64,000 nt of DNA from Actinomycetota bacterium (GTDB lineage: Bacteria > Actinomycetota > Actinomycetes > Streptosporangiales > Streptosporangiaceae). The notes under the pieces were generated by a model. That model did not search any database. It was not told the origin of the DNA and saw only the letters and a program-made list of their open reading frames with translations. The position numbers and the translations under genes were made by a program. This document shows positions 1 to 7,725 of this stretch, piece after piece; the first letter of the stretch is position 1; each line of letters opens with the position of its first letter. Where the stretch lies: NCBI GenBank assembly GCA_019240215.1, contig JAFAYQ010000050.1, positions 1-64,000 of the forward strand, read 5' to 3'.

Positions 1-678
1 GGCGTCAACCAGGTGTGGAGCGTGCGCGTCAACGGCCGCCTCGCGGTCGCTCGTCTCGGCCAGCGTGGCGACACCGACCTGGCCTGGGAGACCGGCCTGC
101 TGCGGCATCTCGACCGGGCCGGGATGACGGTGCCCGTGCCGGTGCCAACCACGGACGGCCGGTACTTCGCCGACGGCCTGGTGGTGATGACCTACGTGGA
201 GGGCGGCCCGCCCGCGACCGACGCCGACTGGCGTCGCGTGGCCGGCGCCCTCCGCCAGCTGCATACGCTGACCCGGGGCTGGCCCCAGCGCCCGGGCTGG
301 CGATCGTCGATCGACCTCCTGCAGGCCGAGACCGGGACCCGGGTCGACCTGGCCGCGATGCCGCCGGAGGGGGTGGCCCGCTGCCGGGCCGCCTGGGCGC
401 GGCTGGCCGGCCGCCCGACCTGCATCATCCACGGCGACCCCAACCCGCGCAACATTCGCCTGACCGCCGATCGCGTGGCGCTGATCGACTGGGACGAGTC
501 GCACGTCGACGTCCCCGATCTCGACCTGGCGCTGCCCGGCAACGCCGCCGCTCTCGACACCGACGCCTACGACACCGCCGCCCAGGCGCAGGCCGCGTGG
601 GCCGCCGCCGTCTGCTGGGACCCCACCGGGATCGACCAGTTCGCCGTCAAGCGGCTCGCCGAAGTCCGCGCGGTCTGA
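1..678 (+). CDS. APH-family phosphotransferase, 5' end outside window
   Basis: The reading frame is open from base 1, so the N-terminus lies upstream. A GTG at 13 is an internal codon: the residues before it (GVNQ) continue the family's 'GVNxVWxVR' beta-hairpin. The visible 226 residues carry the APH/choline-kinase catalytic loop HGDPNPRNIRL (near residue 141 counted from the GTG) and the metal-binding motif LIDWDESHVDVPDLDLA, which is the usual Brenner-type plus DxD pair. Such kinases phosphorylate small alcohols, amino sugars or antibiotics; the substrate cannot be read from the sequence. The gene stops 24 bp before the VOC gene on the same strand, so the two may be co-transcribed. Family assignment is firm; an antibiotic-resistance role is not implied. 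Confidence 0.85.
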   Translation, partial: GVNQVWSVRVNGRLAVARLGQRGDTDLAWETGLLRHLDRAGMTVPVPVPTTDGRYFADGLVVMTYVEGGPPATDADWRRVAGALRQLHTLTRGWPQRPGWRSSIDLLQAETGTRVDLAAMPPEGVARCRAAWARLAGRPTCIIHGDPNPRNIRLTADRVALIDWDESHVDVPDLDLALPGNAAALDTDAYDTAAQAQAAWAAAVCWDPTGIDQFAVKRLAEVRAV

Positions 679-702
679 GCAGGCAGGGACACGGAGGAAA
701 CG

Positions 703-1116
703 GTGCCACCCGGATTCATCGATCACATCGGGATCGGGGTCCCCGATCTGGCCGCCGCCCAGCGGTACTACGACGAGCTGATGCCGATCCCGGGCCTGAA
801 AGCCTGGTTCCCGACGACCGCAGCGGGCGAATTCAACTACGGCCCGGCCGGTGCCCGTGGGCCGCAGACCTTCTTCTACCAGACGCTCGAGGCCGAGCCC
901 TACTCACGCCACCGGCCCGGCCTGCAGCACCTGTCGTTCGTGGTGGCCAGCCGGGCCACCGTCCGGGCCGCTCACGACTGGGCGGTCGCGCATGACGGCG
1001 AGATCGTGCATCCGCCCCGGGAGTTCCCCGAGTACGGGGAGCATTACGCGACCTACTTCCTCAACCCGCATGGCTTCATGCTCGAAGTCGTCTGCCACGC
1101 CGGCGACGAGACCTGA
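703..1116 (+). CDS. VOC family (glyoxalase/dioxygenase fold) protein
   Basis: A 137-residue single-module vicinal oxygen chelate protein. It opens with IDHIGIGVPDLAAAQRYYDELM, a typical first beta-alpha-beta unit with a potential metal ligand His near residue 7. It ends with GEHYATYFLNPHGFMLEVV, which contains the usual terminal Glu ligand. A second conserved element, GLQHLSFVV, supplies another potential His. The GTG start is preceded by ACGGAGGAAACG, a good ribosome binding site. Members include glyoxalase I, bleomycin-binding proteins and ring-cleavage dioxygenases; this short form is usually left as a lyase/dioxygenase superfamily protein. It lies directly downstream of the phosphotransferase and converges on the PPOX gene, with 3 bp between the two stop codons. 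Confidence 0.85.
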   Translation: MPPGFIDHIGIGVPDLAAAQRYYDELMPIPGLKAWFPTTAAGEFNYGPAGARGPQTFFYQTLEAEPYSRHRPGLQHLSFVVASRATVRAAHDWAVAHDGEIVHPPREFPEYGEHYATYFLNPHGFMLEVVCHAGDET

Positions 1117-1119
1117 CGC

Positions 1120-1530
1120 TCAGGGAGACACGTCACGCGAGTTGTAACCCTGCAGGTGCGGCTCCCGGCCCGGTGGCAGCGGGCCGAACTCGCCGATGTT
1201 CCAGGCGATGATCCGGCGCGCATGAATGCGGATGGTCTCACCGCCGACGGTCTCCGCCGCCCCGCGAATCTCGATCCCGCGCCCGGTTTGGCCAAGGGCG
1301 TTGGGCGTGGCCGCCTGGTCGTCGACGGCGAATGAGACGCGGGGATCGGCGCGGACGTTGCCGAACTTCTGGCTCCGGGCCAGGGCGGGGCCGCCGATGT
1401 CGATGGTTCCGTCAGCGTTCAGCCGGAAGGCCACCGGGTGGATCTGCGGCCCGCCGTCCGGGCCGATGGTGCCCAGCCGTCCCAGCGGATGCTCGGCCAG
1501 GTACTCGCGCTCGCCCTCGGTGAAGATCAC
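1120..1530 (-). CDS. PPOX-class (F420/FMN-dependent) oxidoreductase
   Basis: A 136-residue split-barrel flavin/F420-binding protein. It reads FTEGEREYLAEHPLGRLGTIGPDGGPQIHPVAF at its N-terminus, then GTIDIGGPALARSQKFGNVRADPRVSFAVDD. This is the pattern of the actinobacterial PPOX class F420-dependent subgroup typified by M. smegmatis MSMEG_5819. I placed the start at the GTG at 1530, just before the conserved IFTE, because the upstream in-frame 27 residues do not look like family sequence. No strong Shine-Dalgarno is visible there, so the exact start is uncertain. It probably reduces or oxidises a small molecule with F420 or FMN. The cofactor is inferred from the family, not visible in the sequence. 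Confidence 0.8.
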   Translation of the reverse strand: MIFTEGEREYLAEHPLGRLGTIGPDGGPQIHPVAFRLNADGTIDIGGPALARSQKFGNVRADPRVSFAVDDQAATPNALGQTGRGIEIRGAAETVGGETIRIHARRIIAWNIGEFGPLPPGREPHLQGYNSRDVSP

Positions 1531-1611
1531 TCGGCCAGTCTGCAGTCTCAACCATGGTTGAGTTCCAGCGCTCAAGCCGCGAATATGCCCACGGGCCGTC
1601 GTGTCCGGCAC

Positions 1612-2061
1612 TCAGGTCCGGGCCCGGCTGACCGCTACCGGGTCACCAGCTGCGGGCTTGTAGTGCGGCCGCAGGCGAGCGACCGGGACCAGACGGCCCC
1701 GGCTCACCTGGTCCCGCTCGTAAAGGGAAACGTGCTTGAGCAGTCGCTTGAGCAACACCGTCTGCCCGGTTCGGCCGGCCAGCACCGTGACGTCGACCGG
1801 TACCTGCTGACCGGCCACCTCGATCGTCGCGGTGGTGGCCGCTGCCAGGGTGGCCACCAGGCGATGACCGGCGTCGAGCACCACGTAGTCATCGCCGTCC
1901 GGCAGACAGCTGACGATCGCGGTCGCACCGGCCACGGTCAGGCTGACCCCGCTGGTTCCGTGGAAGCGGTAGAGCATCACCCGCCCCCGGGAGATGGAAA
2001 ACACCCCTTGGTTCACGCAGCCGACCGTGAACAGCCACACTCTCCTGGCGACCTGGCGCAT
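1612..2061 (-). CDS. DUF385/Ddn-like deazaflavin-type nitroreductase, divergent
   Basis: A 149-residue protein. The ATG at 2061 is preceded by GAGGAGGACCTT, a strong ribosome binding site that decides the start over longer in-frame options. The middle (VMLYRFHGTSGVSLTVAGATAIVSCLPDGDDYVVLDAG) and the following VEVAGQQVPVDVTV-like strands resemble the beta-barrel of the Ddn/F420-dependent nitroreductase family. The canonical 'TTGRRSG' cofactor loop is replaced, so it may be a non-catalytic or altered member. It follows the small membrane protein gene with a 44-bp gap and probably shares its transcript, downstream of the palindrome at 2437-2462. Family placement is by fold resemblance and only moderately sure. 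Confidence 0.5.
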   Translation of the reverse strand: MRQVARRVWLFTVGCVNQGVFSISRGRVMLYRFHGTSGVSLTVAGATAIVSCLPDGDDYVVLDAGHRLVATLAAATTATIEVAGQQVPVDVTVLAGRTGQTVLLKRLLKHVSLYERDQVSRGRLVPVARLRPHYKPAAGDPVAVSRART

Positions 2062-2105
2062 AAGGTCCTCCTCGGACCAAGTTAACCCAAGCCCAGGAGG
2101 GCCGC

Positions 2106-2393
2106 TCAGGTCCCGGCCGCGCCCGAGCCGTCGATGCTGAGGTACCAGCCGCCGCCCGCCAGGTTCAGCGCCCCCAGCACCAGGAAGAACGTCGCCCACC
2201 CCCAGGCGCTGTACCCCAGGCAGATAATTCCCGCCCCCGCCGCGATACACCCCCCGAAGATCCGGATCGCCCCGGAGAAGCGGAGGTGCCGGTACTCCCA
2301 CGGGTTGATCAGTCGCTGCAGCCCGGGCCGCGGGGGATAGAACCACCACTTGCGCAGGCCACCAGCCGTGCTGTTGTCGTCGGGTCCATTCAT
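2106..2393 (-). CDS. small two-helix membrane protein
   Basis: A 95-residue protein with a polar N-terminal half and two hydrophobic segments, IFGGCIAAGAGIICLGYSA (about residues 46-64) and WATFFLVLGALNLAGGGWYL (about 66-85), so it is likely a hairpin in the cytoplasmic membrane. I do not recognise the family. The start ATG at 2393 has GCAGGAGGCGATCCTG upstream (AGGAGG core), a strong ribosome binding site. It is the first gene behind the 26-bp palindrome at 2437-2462 and heads a two-gene unit with the Ddn-like protein. The palindrome suggests tight regulation by a dimeric repressor. Function is unknown. Confidence 0.6.
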   Translation of the reverse strand: MNGPDDNSTAGGLRKWWFYPPRPGLQRLINPWEYRHLRFSGAIRIFGGCIAAGAGIICLGYSAWGWATFFLVLGALNLAGGGWYLSIDGSGAAGT

Positions 2394-2436
2394 CAGGATC
2401 GCCTCCTGCGGGCGGCCCTCCCGGCCGTCCTGTCCA

Positions 2437-2462
2437 CTATCAAAGTGATATCACTTTGATAG
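2437..2462. promoter_or_regulatory. perfect 26-bp palindrome, probable operator
   Basis: The half-site CTATCAAAGTGAT (2437-2449) is followed immediately by its exact reverse complement (2450-2462). It is about 35% G+C inside very G+C-rich DNA and sits 43 bp upstream of the membrane-protein start at 2393. Length, perfection and position fit an operator for a dimeric or tetrameric repressor overlapping a minus-strand promoter. No regulator gene is adjacent. Confidence 0.75.
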
Positions 2463-2547
2463 GCGACGGTCAAGGGTAAGCGGCACCGGCCGGGTTGGCA
2501 CCCAGGCGCGCAGCGTAAGTGGCGGCCGGGGGCCGCACGTCGTTTGA

Positions 2548-3393
2548 TCAGTGGATCAGGGCGCCGGCGTCCACTGGAACCGCGGCGCCGGTCATGTACC
2601 GGGCGTCGTCCGAAGCCAGGAAGGCGACCACCGAGCTGACGTCGGCCGCCTCCACCCAGTCGACCGGGAGCAGCCCGGTGGCGCGGGACGCGGCGGCGAA
2701 TTCGGCCTGGCTGGCATGCTCGACGTCCGGGACGAACAGGCGGTACATGACCTCGTTCTGGATCATGTCGGTGTCGACCTGAGTGGGGTGGATGCTGTTG
2801 ACTCGGATCCGGTGCGAGGCCAGCTCGGTGGCCAGCGCGCGGGCCAGGCCGGTGACGCCGTGCTTGGCCGCTACGTAGTGCGCGATGTTGGGGTAGGACT
2901 TCAGCCCGGCCACCGAGCTGATCAGGATGACCGAGCCGCCCCGGCCGCCCGCGATCAACTCGGGGACGGCGGCCCGGCAGGTGCGCCAGACGCCGTTGAG
3001 GTTGATGTCGATCATCTGCCGCCAGGCCTGCTCGGACAGGTCGGCGAGCGAGCCGCTGGACAGGATGCCGGCGTTGGCGACCACGATGTCCAGGCGGCCC
3101 AGGGTGGCCACCCCATCGGTCACCGCCGCCTCAAGGCTGCCCAAGTCGCGGACGTCGGCCTGGTGGGCGACGATCCGCCGGTCCAGTTCCTCGACCTGCC
3201 GCACGGTCTCGGCCAGGTCGGCCGGGGTGGACAGCGGGTAGCCGACGGTGGGGACCGGCCCGCACAGGTCGGCCGCGATGATGTCGGCGCCCTCGGCGGC
3301 CAGCCGGATGGCGTGGCTGCGGCCCTGGCCGCGGGCGGCTCCGGTGATGAAGGCGACCCGGTCGGCCAGGCGGCCACGCACGGGGGCGCTCAC
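2548..3393 (-). CDS. mycofactocin-type SDR family oxidoreductase
   Basis: A 281-residue short-chain dehydrogenase. The nucleotide-binding motif is TGAARGQGRSHA and the next strand reads ADIIAADLC. It is followed by the roughly 20-residue insertion (VPTVGYPLSTPADLAETV) that marks the mycofactocin-coupled SDR subfamily (TIGR03971 type). The catalytic set is intact: NAG, DINLNG Asn, ISS Ser, and YVAAK (Tyr-x3-Lys). These enzymes hold NAD so tightly that an external carrier, mycofactocin, must reoxidise it; that is family knowledge. It is the last gene of the 2548-16559 cluster and overlaps the upstream SDR pseudoenzyme by 4 bp (ATGA), so the two are translationally coupled. It probably oxidises an alcohol produced in this pathway. 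Confidence 0.88.
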   Translation of the reverse strand: MSAPVRGRLADRVAFITGAARGQGRSHAIRLAAEGADIIAADLCGPVPTVGYPLSTPADLAETVRQVEELDRRIVAHQADVRDLGSLEAAVTDGVATLGRLDIVVANAGILSSGSLADLSEQAWRQMIDINLNGVWRTCRAAVPELIAGGRGGSVILISSVAGLKSYPNIAHYVAAKHGVTGLARALATELASHRIRVNSIHPTQVDTDMIQNEVMYRLFVPDVEHASQAEFAAASRATGLLPVDWVEAADVSSVVAFLASDDARYMTGAAVPVDAGALIH

Positions 3394-4130
3394 TGGGCCA
3401 GCACTCCGGCCTCGACCGGCAGCGCGCTGCCGGTGATGTGCCCGGCCGCATCGGACACCAGGAACATCAGCGCCGCGCTGGCGTCACGGGGCTGGGCCGC
3501 GGCCGGCAACAGCGGTTCCGGGCCGGTTACCGCCGCCGGCGGGGGCCCTATCAGCACGTTGACGCGGATGTTGTCGGTCGCCAGTTCCTGGGCGAGCGTG
3601 CGGGCCAGCCCGGTCAGCGCGTGTTCGGCCGCGATCCACGGCGCCAGGTCCGGGTAGGGCCGGGCCCCGGCCGCCGAGCTGGACAGCACTACCGATCCGC
3701 CCCGGCCGCCCGCGATGACGTGCGGTACGGCCACCTTGCAGGTGAGCCAGGCTCCGGTCAGTGCGACGTCGATGACCCGCGTCCAATCCTGCTCGGTGAG
3801 CTCGTGCGCAGGCCCGGTGGCGTGCCCGGCCGCCGTGGTCGCCACGATGTCCAGCCGCCCCAGCTCCGTGACCGCCCGGTCCACCCCGGCCCGCAGCTGG
3901 CCCGCGTCGCGCACGTCGGCCGGGACCGCCACCGCCCGGCTGCCCAGCGCCCGCACCAGCTCCGCGGTCCCCGCCAGGCCGCCAGCCGCCCGGCCGCCGG
4001 CTGGGCCAGCGCCCTCGCCGTCGACCGCGATGATGTCCGCCCCGGCCGCGGCCAGCCGCAGCGCGTGGCTGCGGCCCACCTCGCCCCCGGCCCCGGTGAT
4101 GAGAGCGACCTTGCCTGTGGCCCGGGTCAT
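3390..4130 (-). CDS. SDR-fold protein with lost catalytic residues (pseudoenzyme)
   Basis: A 246-residue SDR paralogue that keeps family landmarks such as GRSHALRLAAAGADIIAVD and GGRGGSVVLSSSAAG. Its active site is gone. Where its neighbour has YVAAK it reads WIAAE (Trp165, Glu169). The middle glycine of the TGxxxGxG cofactor motif is Glu17, the NAG loop is replaced (residues 98-102), and the structural Asn of DINLNG is Ala123. Only the catalytic Ser region survives. The reading frame is full length with an ATG preceded by a GGAAAGGGGTCCC-type leader, so it is not a decayed gene in the usual sense. It is coupled (ATGA) to the intact mycofactocin-type SDR. I infer a structural or regulatory subunit, perhaps in a mixed tetramer. 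Confidence 0.8.
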   Translation of the reverse strand: MTRATGKVALITGAGGEVGRSHALRLAAAGADIIAVDGEGAGPAGGRAAGGLAGTAELVRALGSRAVAVPADVRDAGQLRAGVDRAVTELGRLDIVATTAAGHATGPAHELTEQDWTRVIDVALTGAWLTCKVAVPHVIAGGRGGSVVLSSSAAGARPYPDLAPWIAAEHALTGLARTLAQELATDNIRVNVLIGPPPAAVTGPEPLLPAAAQPRDASAALMFLVSDAAGHITGSALPVEAGVLAQ

Positions 4131-4147
4131 GGGACCCCTTTCCGTTG

Positions 4148-4879
4148 TCAGAGAACGGGTGTGCCACCCCGGCCGACGACCACCCAGATGGACTGGGACA
4201 CCTCGACATAGGGGTTGGACAGCCGATGCGGCGTCATCGAGTCAAAGCTGATCGAGTCGCCCGGCCCCAGCTCGTAGACGTCGAAGCCGACCTGAACCTC
4301 CAGCCGGCCGGTGACGATGTAGCCGTACTCGAAGCCCCGGTGGTGGATCATCTGGTCTTCCGGGCAGGACTCCGCACCGGGCTGATAGATGACGTGGAGG
4401 AAGTCGTTGGCCGGGTCGTGGCCGGCGGTCAGCCGGCCCCAGACCGCCCCGCCGATCTTCAGCTCGTGCCGGTTACTGGCGCGTTGCACGGGAGCCTCGG
4501 CCCCGGCCCGGCTGAACGGCCGGGGCGGGGTGCGGAGCTCGCGGAGCACGATCGTCGCGGGTGGTTCGCTGGCGGGGGCGGACGGCTGAGCCTGCGCGGT
4601 CGGCATCAGCCCGTCCAGCGAAACGCCCAGTTCCGAGGCAATCGAGTACAGCGTGCCGACCGACGGCATGGTGCGGCCCAGCTCGACCTGGGAGATGAAG
4701 CTGGCCGACACGTCCACCCGGCGGGCCATCTCCCGCAGCGATATCCCGGCGGCCATCCGCGCCCGGCGGAGCTGCTGCCCGATAGGGGCGTGGCTGGCAC
4801 CCGCGGGAGCGGGCGGTGCGCCGTCGTCCGGTCCGCCGTCTGCTGGGCCGCCCTTGTCCAACGCGGGATCCCGACTCAC
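4148..4879 (-). CDS. XRE-family regulator with C-terminal cupin domain
   Basis: A 243-residue regulator. Residues about 33-90 form an XRE helix-turn-helix (IGQQLRRARMAAGISLREMARRVDVSASFISQVE). Residues about 165-240 form a cupin (HHRGFEYGYIVTGRLEVQV, then LGPGDSISFDSMTPHRLSN). The GTG at 4879 follows GAGGAGCTGATAG, a good ribosome binding site. HTH-cupin proteins usually sense a small carboxylate, amino compound or pathway intermediate and control the surrounding genes. It lies inside the minus-strand catabolic cluster, between two SDR genes, so it is the best candidate for the local regulator, probably autoregulated. The ligand is unknown. Confidence 0.88.
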   Translation of the reverse strand: MSRDPALDKGGPADGGPDDGAPPAPAGASHAPIGQQLRRARMAAGISLREMARRVDVSASFISQVELGRTMPSVGTLYSIASELGVSLDGLMPTAQAQPSAPASEPPATIVLRELRTPPRPFSRAGAEAPVQRASNRHELKIGGAVWGRLTAGHDPANDFLHVIYQPGAESCPEDQMIHHRGFEYGYIVTGRLEVQVGFDVYELGPGDSISFDSMTPHRLSNPYVEVSQSIWVVVGRGGTPVL

Positions 4880-4949
4880 CTATCAGCTCCTCACTGGGCC
4901 GGCGGCATGACCACCGGGGGCGGCCAAATGGCTGCGGCTGCCCGCCACC

Positions 4950-5708
4950 TCACGGCAGCAACCATCCGCCGTCGATGGTGAAGGCCGCGCCGTGGATGAA
5001 CCCGGCCTCGTCACTGGCCAGGTACAGGGCCAGATGGGCGATCTCCTCGGGGGTGCCCCAGCGCCCGGCCGGAGTGCCCGCAACCGCCGCGTCCACGTGC
5101 GGGTTGCGGCCCTCCGGAGTGAACAAGTAGTTGGTCATGCCGGTGTGGATGGCCCCCGGGCAGATCGCGTTCACCCGTACGCCGTGCTTACCGTAATCGA
5201 ACGCGAGCTGCTTGGTGAGGCCGAGGATGCCGTGCTTGGACGCGGTGTAGGCGGCCCCGCCGCCGCCGGCCACGAACGACGAGATCGACGCGGTGTTGAT
5301 GATGACGCCTTTGCCCTGGGCCATCATCGGGGGCACCACCGCCCGGGCGAACATGAACGCGCCGGTCAGGTTGATCCCGATGACCCGATTCCACAGCTCG
5401 TCCGAGGTCTCGTGGGCCGGGGTGTAGTCATCGAGCACGCCCGCGTTGTTGCACAGCAGGTCGATCCGGCCGAACCGGTCGATGGCGGCGGCGGCGACGC
5501 CTTCCACCTCGTCGCGGCGGGACACGTCGGCGGCCACCGCCAGCGCGTGATCCGCGTCCTTCACCAGCGACACCGTCTCCTCGGCGGCGTCGCCGCGAAC
5601 GTCCACGGCCACCACGCTGGCGCCGTTGGCGTGGAGCTCCTGGACCATGGCCCGGCCCATCCCGGACCCTGCGCCGGTGACCACCGCGATCCTGCCGTCG
5701 AGCTTCAT
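4950..5708 (-). CDS. SDR family NAD(P)-dependent oxidoreductase
   Basis: A 252-residue classical SDR with TGAGSGMGRA, NNAGV, GINLTG, NTASISS and YTASK, so a complete Asn-Ser-Tyr-Lys tetrad. The acidic residue after beta-2 (VVAVDVRG) favours NAD over NADP. The start is the ATG at 5708, preceded by GGAAGGGACTT; a longer in-frame start at 5729 would swallow that ribosome binding site. It lacks the mycofactocin-type insertion, unlike the SDRs at 2548 and 9398, so it probably uses exchangeable NAD. It is the eighth gene of the cluster and follows the E1 dehydrogenase gene by 43 bp. Substrate unknown. Confidence 0.88.
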   Translation of the reverse strand: MKLDGRIAVVTGAGSGMGRAMVQELHANGASVVAVDVRGDAAEETVSLVKDADHALAVAADVSRRDEVEGVAAAAIDRFGRIDLLCNNAGVLDDYTPAHETSDELWNRVIGINLTGAFMFARAVVPPMMAQGKGVIINTASISSFVAGGGGAAYTASKHGILGLTKQLAFDYGKHGVRVNAICPGAIHTGMTNYLFTPEGRNPHVDAAVAGTPAGRWGTPEEIAHLALYLASDEAGFIHGAAFTIDGGWLLP

Positions 5709-5751
5709 AAGTCCCTTCCTGCCCTTCATTGTCAGTGATTCAACCGGTTGG

Positions 5752-7725
5752 TCACCGGTCCACGGCCGCCTCCCGGGCGGCGGCGACGATGCCGTCCACG
5801 CTGGGCCGCCAGACCCGCTCCAGGCTCGGCGCGTACGGGGCCGGTGAGCGGGGAGCGCCGACCCGGAACACCGGCGCGTCCAGCGTCCAGAAGCCCTCGC
5901 GCACGGCCAGCGCGGCGATCTCCGCCCCCACCCCGAAGTCGGTGACCGCCTCCTGGGCGATGACCAGGCGGTTGGTCCGCCGCAGCGAATCCAGCACCGT
6001 GGCCCGGTCCAGCGGCACGATCGTGCGCAGGTCGATCACTTCGGCCTCGATGCCGTCGGCGGCCAGTTCCCGGGCGGCCGCCAGGGCCAGCTCGGTCATG
6101 TGCGACCAGGCCACGATGGTCAGGTCGCGGCCGGGCCTGGTGATCGCGGCCTGCCCCAGTGGCACCCGGTGATCTGGCCCGGGTGGGGGCGCCTTGCGTT
6201 CGTACAGCAGCCGGTTCTCGATGAAGATCACCGGGTTGTCGTCATCGATCGCCGTGCGCAGCAGGCCGTAGGCGTCCGCGGCCGTGCTCGGCATGACCAC
6301 GGTCAGCCCCGGGATGTGGGCCAGCATGACCTCCAGGCTCTGCGAGTGCTGGCTGCCCGAGGACCGGCCCGAGCCGAACTGGGTGCGGATGACCAGCGGC
6401 AGCGTCACCGCCCCGCCGGTCATGTAGCGGAGCTTGGCCGCCTGGTTGAGGATCTGGTCCAGGCACACGCCCAGGAAGTCCAGGTACATCAGCTCGACCA
6501 CCGGCCGCAGCCCGGCCATGGCCGAGCCGACCGCGAGGCCCATGATCGCGGTCTCGGCGATCGGGGTGTCCAGCACCCGGTCGGGCCACTGGTCCTTGAG
6601 CCCGCTGGTCAGGCCGAAGACGTTGCCGCCGCCGACGTCGACCCCGGCCAGGAAGACGGCCGGGTCGTCGGCCAGCGCGTCGTGCAGGGCCTGGCGGATG
6701 ACCCGGGACACCGACACTGGTTTCCCGGCCGGATTCCCGGCGGCGCTCCCCGCCGGCCGGGGCCGCGGGACCGGGCGTGGCTTGATCACGTAGTCGAGCA
6801 GCTCGGCCGGCTCCGGCTCGGGGGAACGGCGGGCGAACTCTTCGGCGCCGGCCACCGTGGCCGTCGCTCTCGTGTCCGCCTCGTCGATCTGGGCCGCGGT
6901 CACCCCCAGCTCGGTCAGCCGCTTGCGCGCCAGTACCAGTGGGTCCTGGGCTTCGGCGACCGCGAACTCGGCCTGGTCCCGGTACCGCTGCGGGTCTCCC
7001 TCGTAGTGGCCGTGCACCCGGATGGTGGCCGCTTCCACCAGGTACGGGCCCGCCCCCGACCGGACCTGGTCCAGCACCGCGGCCATCGCGTCGGCGGTGG
7101 CCTCAACGTCGTTGCCGGGCACCGCGCGGAACGGCAACCCGTAACCGCCCGCCCGCCCGGCCAGGCTCACCGGGTGCTGATCGGCGGCCCGGGAGAACTC
7201 GGAGAAGCCGTTGTTCTCGCACAAGAACACGACCGGCAGCCGCCACAGCGCGGCCAGGTTGACCGCTTCGTGGAACGCCCCGGTGGCCACCGCCCCGTCG
7301 CCGAAGAACGCGACCGCCACCTGCCCGGCCCCCCGGGCCTTGAGGGCGTGCGCGGCGCCGGCCGCGATCGGCAGCCCTGCCCCGACGATCCCGTTCGCCC
7401 CGAAGATGCCGAGGGCGGGGTCGGCGACGTGCATTGACCCGCCGCGCCCGCGGCAGGCCCCGTCCCGGCGGCCCATCAGCTCGGCCAGCATCCGGCCCGG
7501 TTCCAGGCCTTTGGCCAGCACGTGCCCGTGCCCGCGGTGGGTCGAGGTGATCACGTCGTCCGGCCGGGTGTGGAACAGCGTGCCCACCGCGACCGCCTCC
7601 TGGCCGATCGAGGTGTGCACGAATCCGGGGATCACTCCGTCCCGGTACAGCTCGGTGATCCGCTCCTCCATGGCCCGGATCAGCGCCATCTGCTCGTAGG
7701 CGGCCAGCAGCTCGGCGGCGTTCAT
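5752..7725 (-). CDS. fused alpha+beta E1 component, TPP-dependent 2-oxoacid/acetoin dehydrogenase type
   Basis: A 657-residue fusion. Residues about 1-330 are an E1-alpha subunit (SIGQEAVAVGTLFHTRPDDVI, RGRGGSMH, and the TPP/Mg motif GDGAVATGAFHEAVNLAALW ending in CENN). Residues about 347-655 are an E1-beta subunit (DTPIAETAIMGLAVGSAMAGLRPV, then QFGSGRSSGSQHSQSLE, and a C-terminal transketolase domain). The two are usually separate genes, as in acetoin or branched-chain 2-oxoacid dehydrogenases. Expected chemistry is decarboxylation or cleavage of a 2-oxoacid, diketone or acyloin with transfer to a lipoyl E2. No E2 or E3 gene is in this cluster, so a partner encoded elsewhere is needed. It overlaps the acyl-CoA ligase gene by 4 bp. 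Confidence 0.88.
   Translation of the reverse strand: MNAAELLAAYEQMALIRAMEERITELYRDGVIPGFVHTSIGQEAVAVGTLFHTRPDDVITSTHRGHGHVLAKGLEPGRMLAELMGRRDGACRGRGGSMHVADPALGIFGANGIVGAGLPIAAGAAHALKARGAGQVAVAFFGDGAVATGAFHEAVNLAALWRLPVVFLCENNGFSEFSRAADQHPVSLAGRAGGYGLPFRAVPGNDVEATADAMAAVLDQVRSGAGPYLVEAATIRVHGHYEGDPQRYRDQAEFAVAEAQDPLVLARKRLTELGVTAAQIDEADTRATATVAGAEEFARRSPEPEPAELLDYVIKPRPVPRPRPAGSAAGNPAGKPVSVSRVIRQALHDALADDPAVFLAGVDVGGGNVFGLTSGLKDQWPDRVLDTPIAETAIMGLAVGSAMAGLRPVVELMYLDFLGVCLDQILNQAAKLRYMTGGAVTLPLVIRTQFGSGRSSGSQHSQSLEVMLAHIPGLTVVMPSTAADAYGLLRTAIDDDNPVIFIENRLLYERKAPPPGPDHRVPLGQAAITRPGRDLTIVAWSHMTELALAAARELAADGIEAEVIDLRTIVPLDRATVLDSLRRTNRLVIAQEAVTDFGVGAEIAALAVREGFWTLDAPVFRVGAPRSPAPYAPSLERVWRPSVDGIVAAAREAAVDR

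Noticed and set aside
13..678. APH-like gene considered as an antibiotic-resistance gene
   Set aside because: Only general kinase motifs are visible and the N-terminus is missing. The family covers many non-resistance kinases.
4950..5708. Third SDR considered as a mycofactocin-type member
   Set aside because: It lacks the insertion after the second beta strand and the GRSHA motif, and looks like a classical NAD-dependent SDR.
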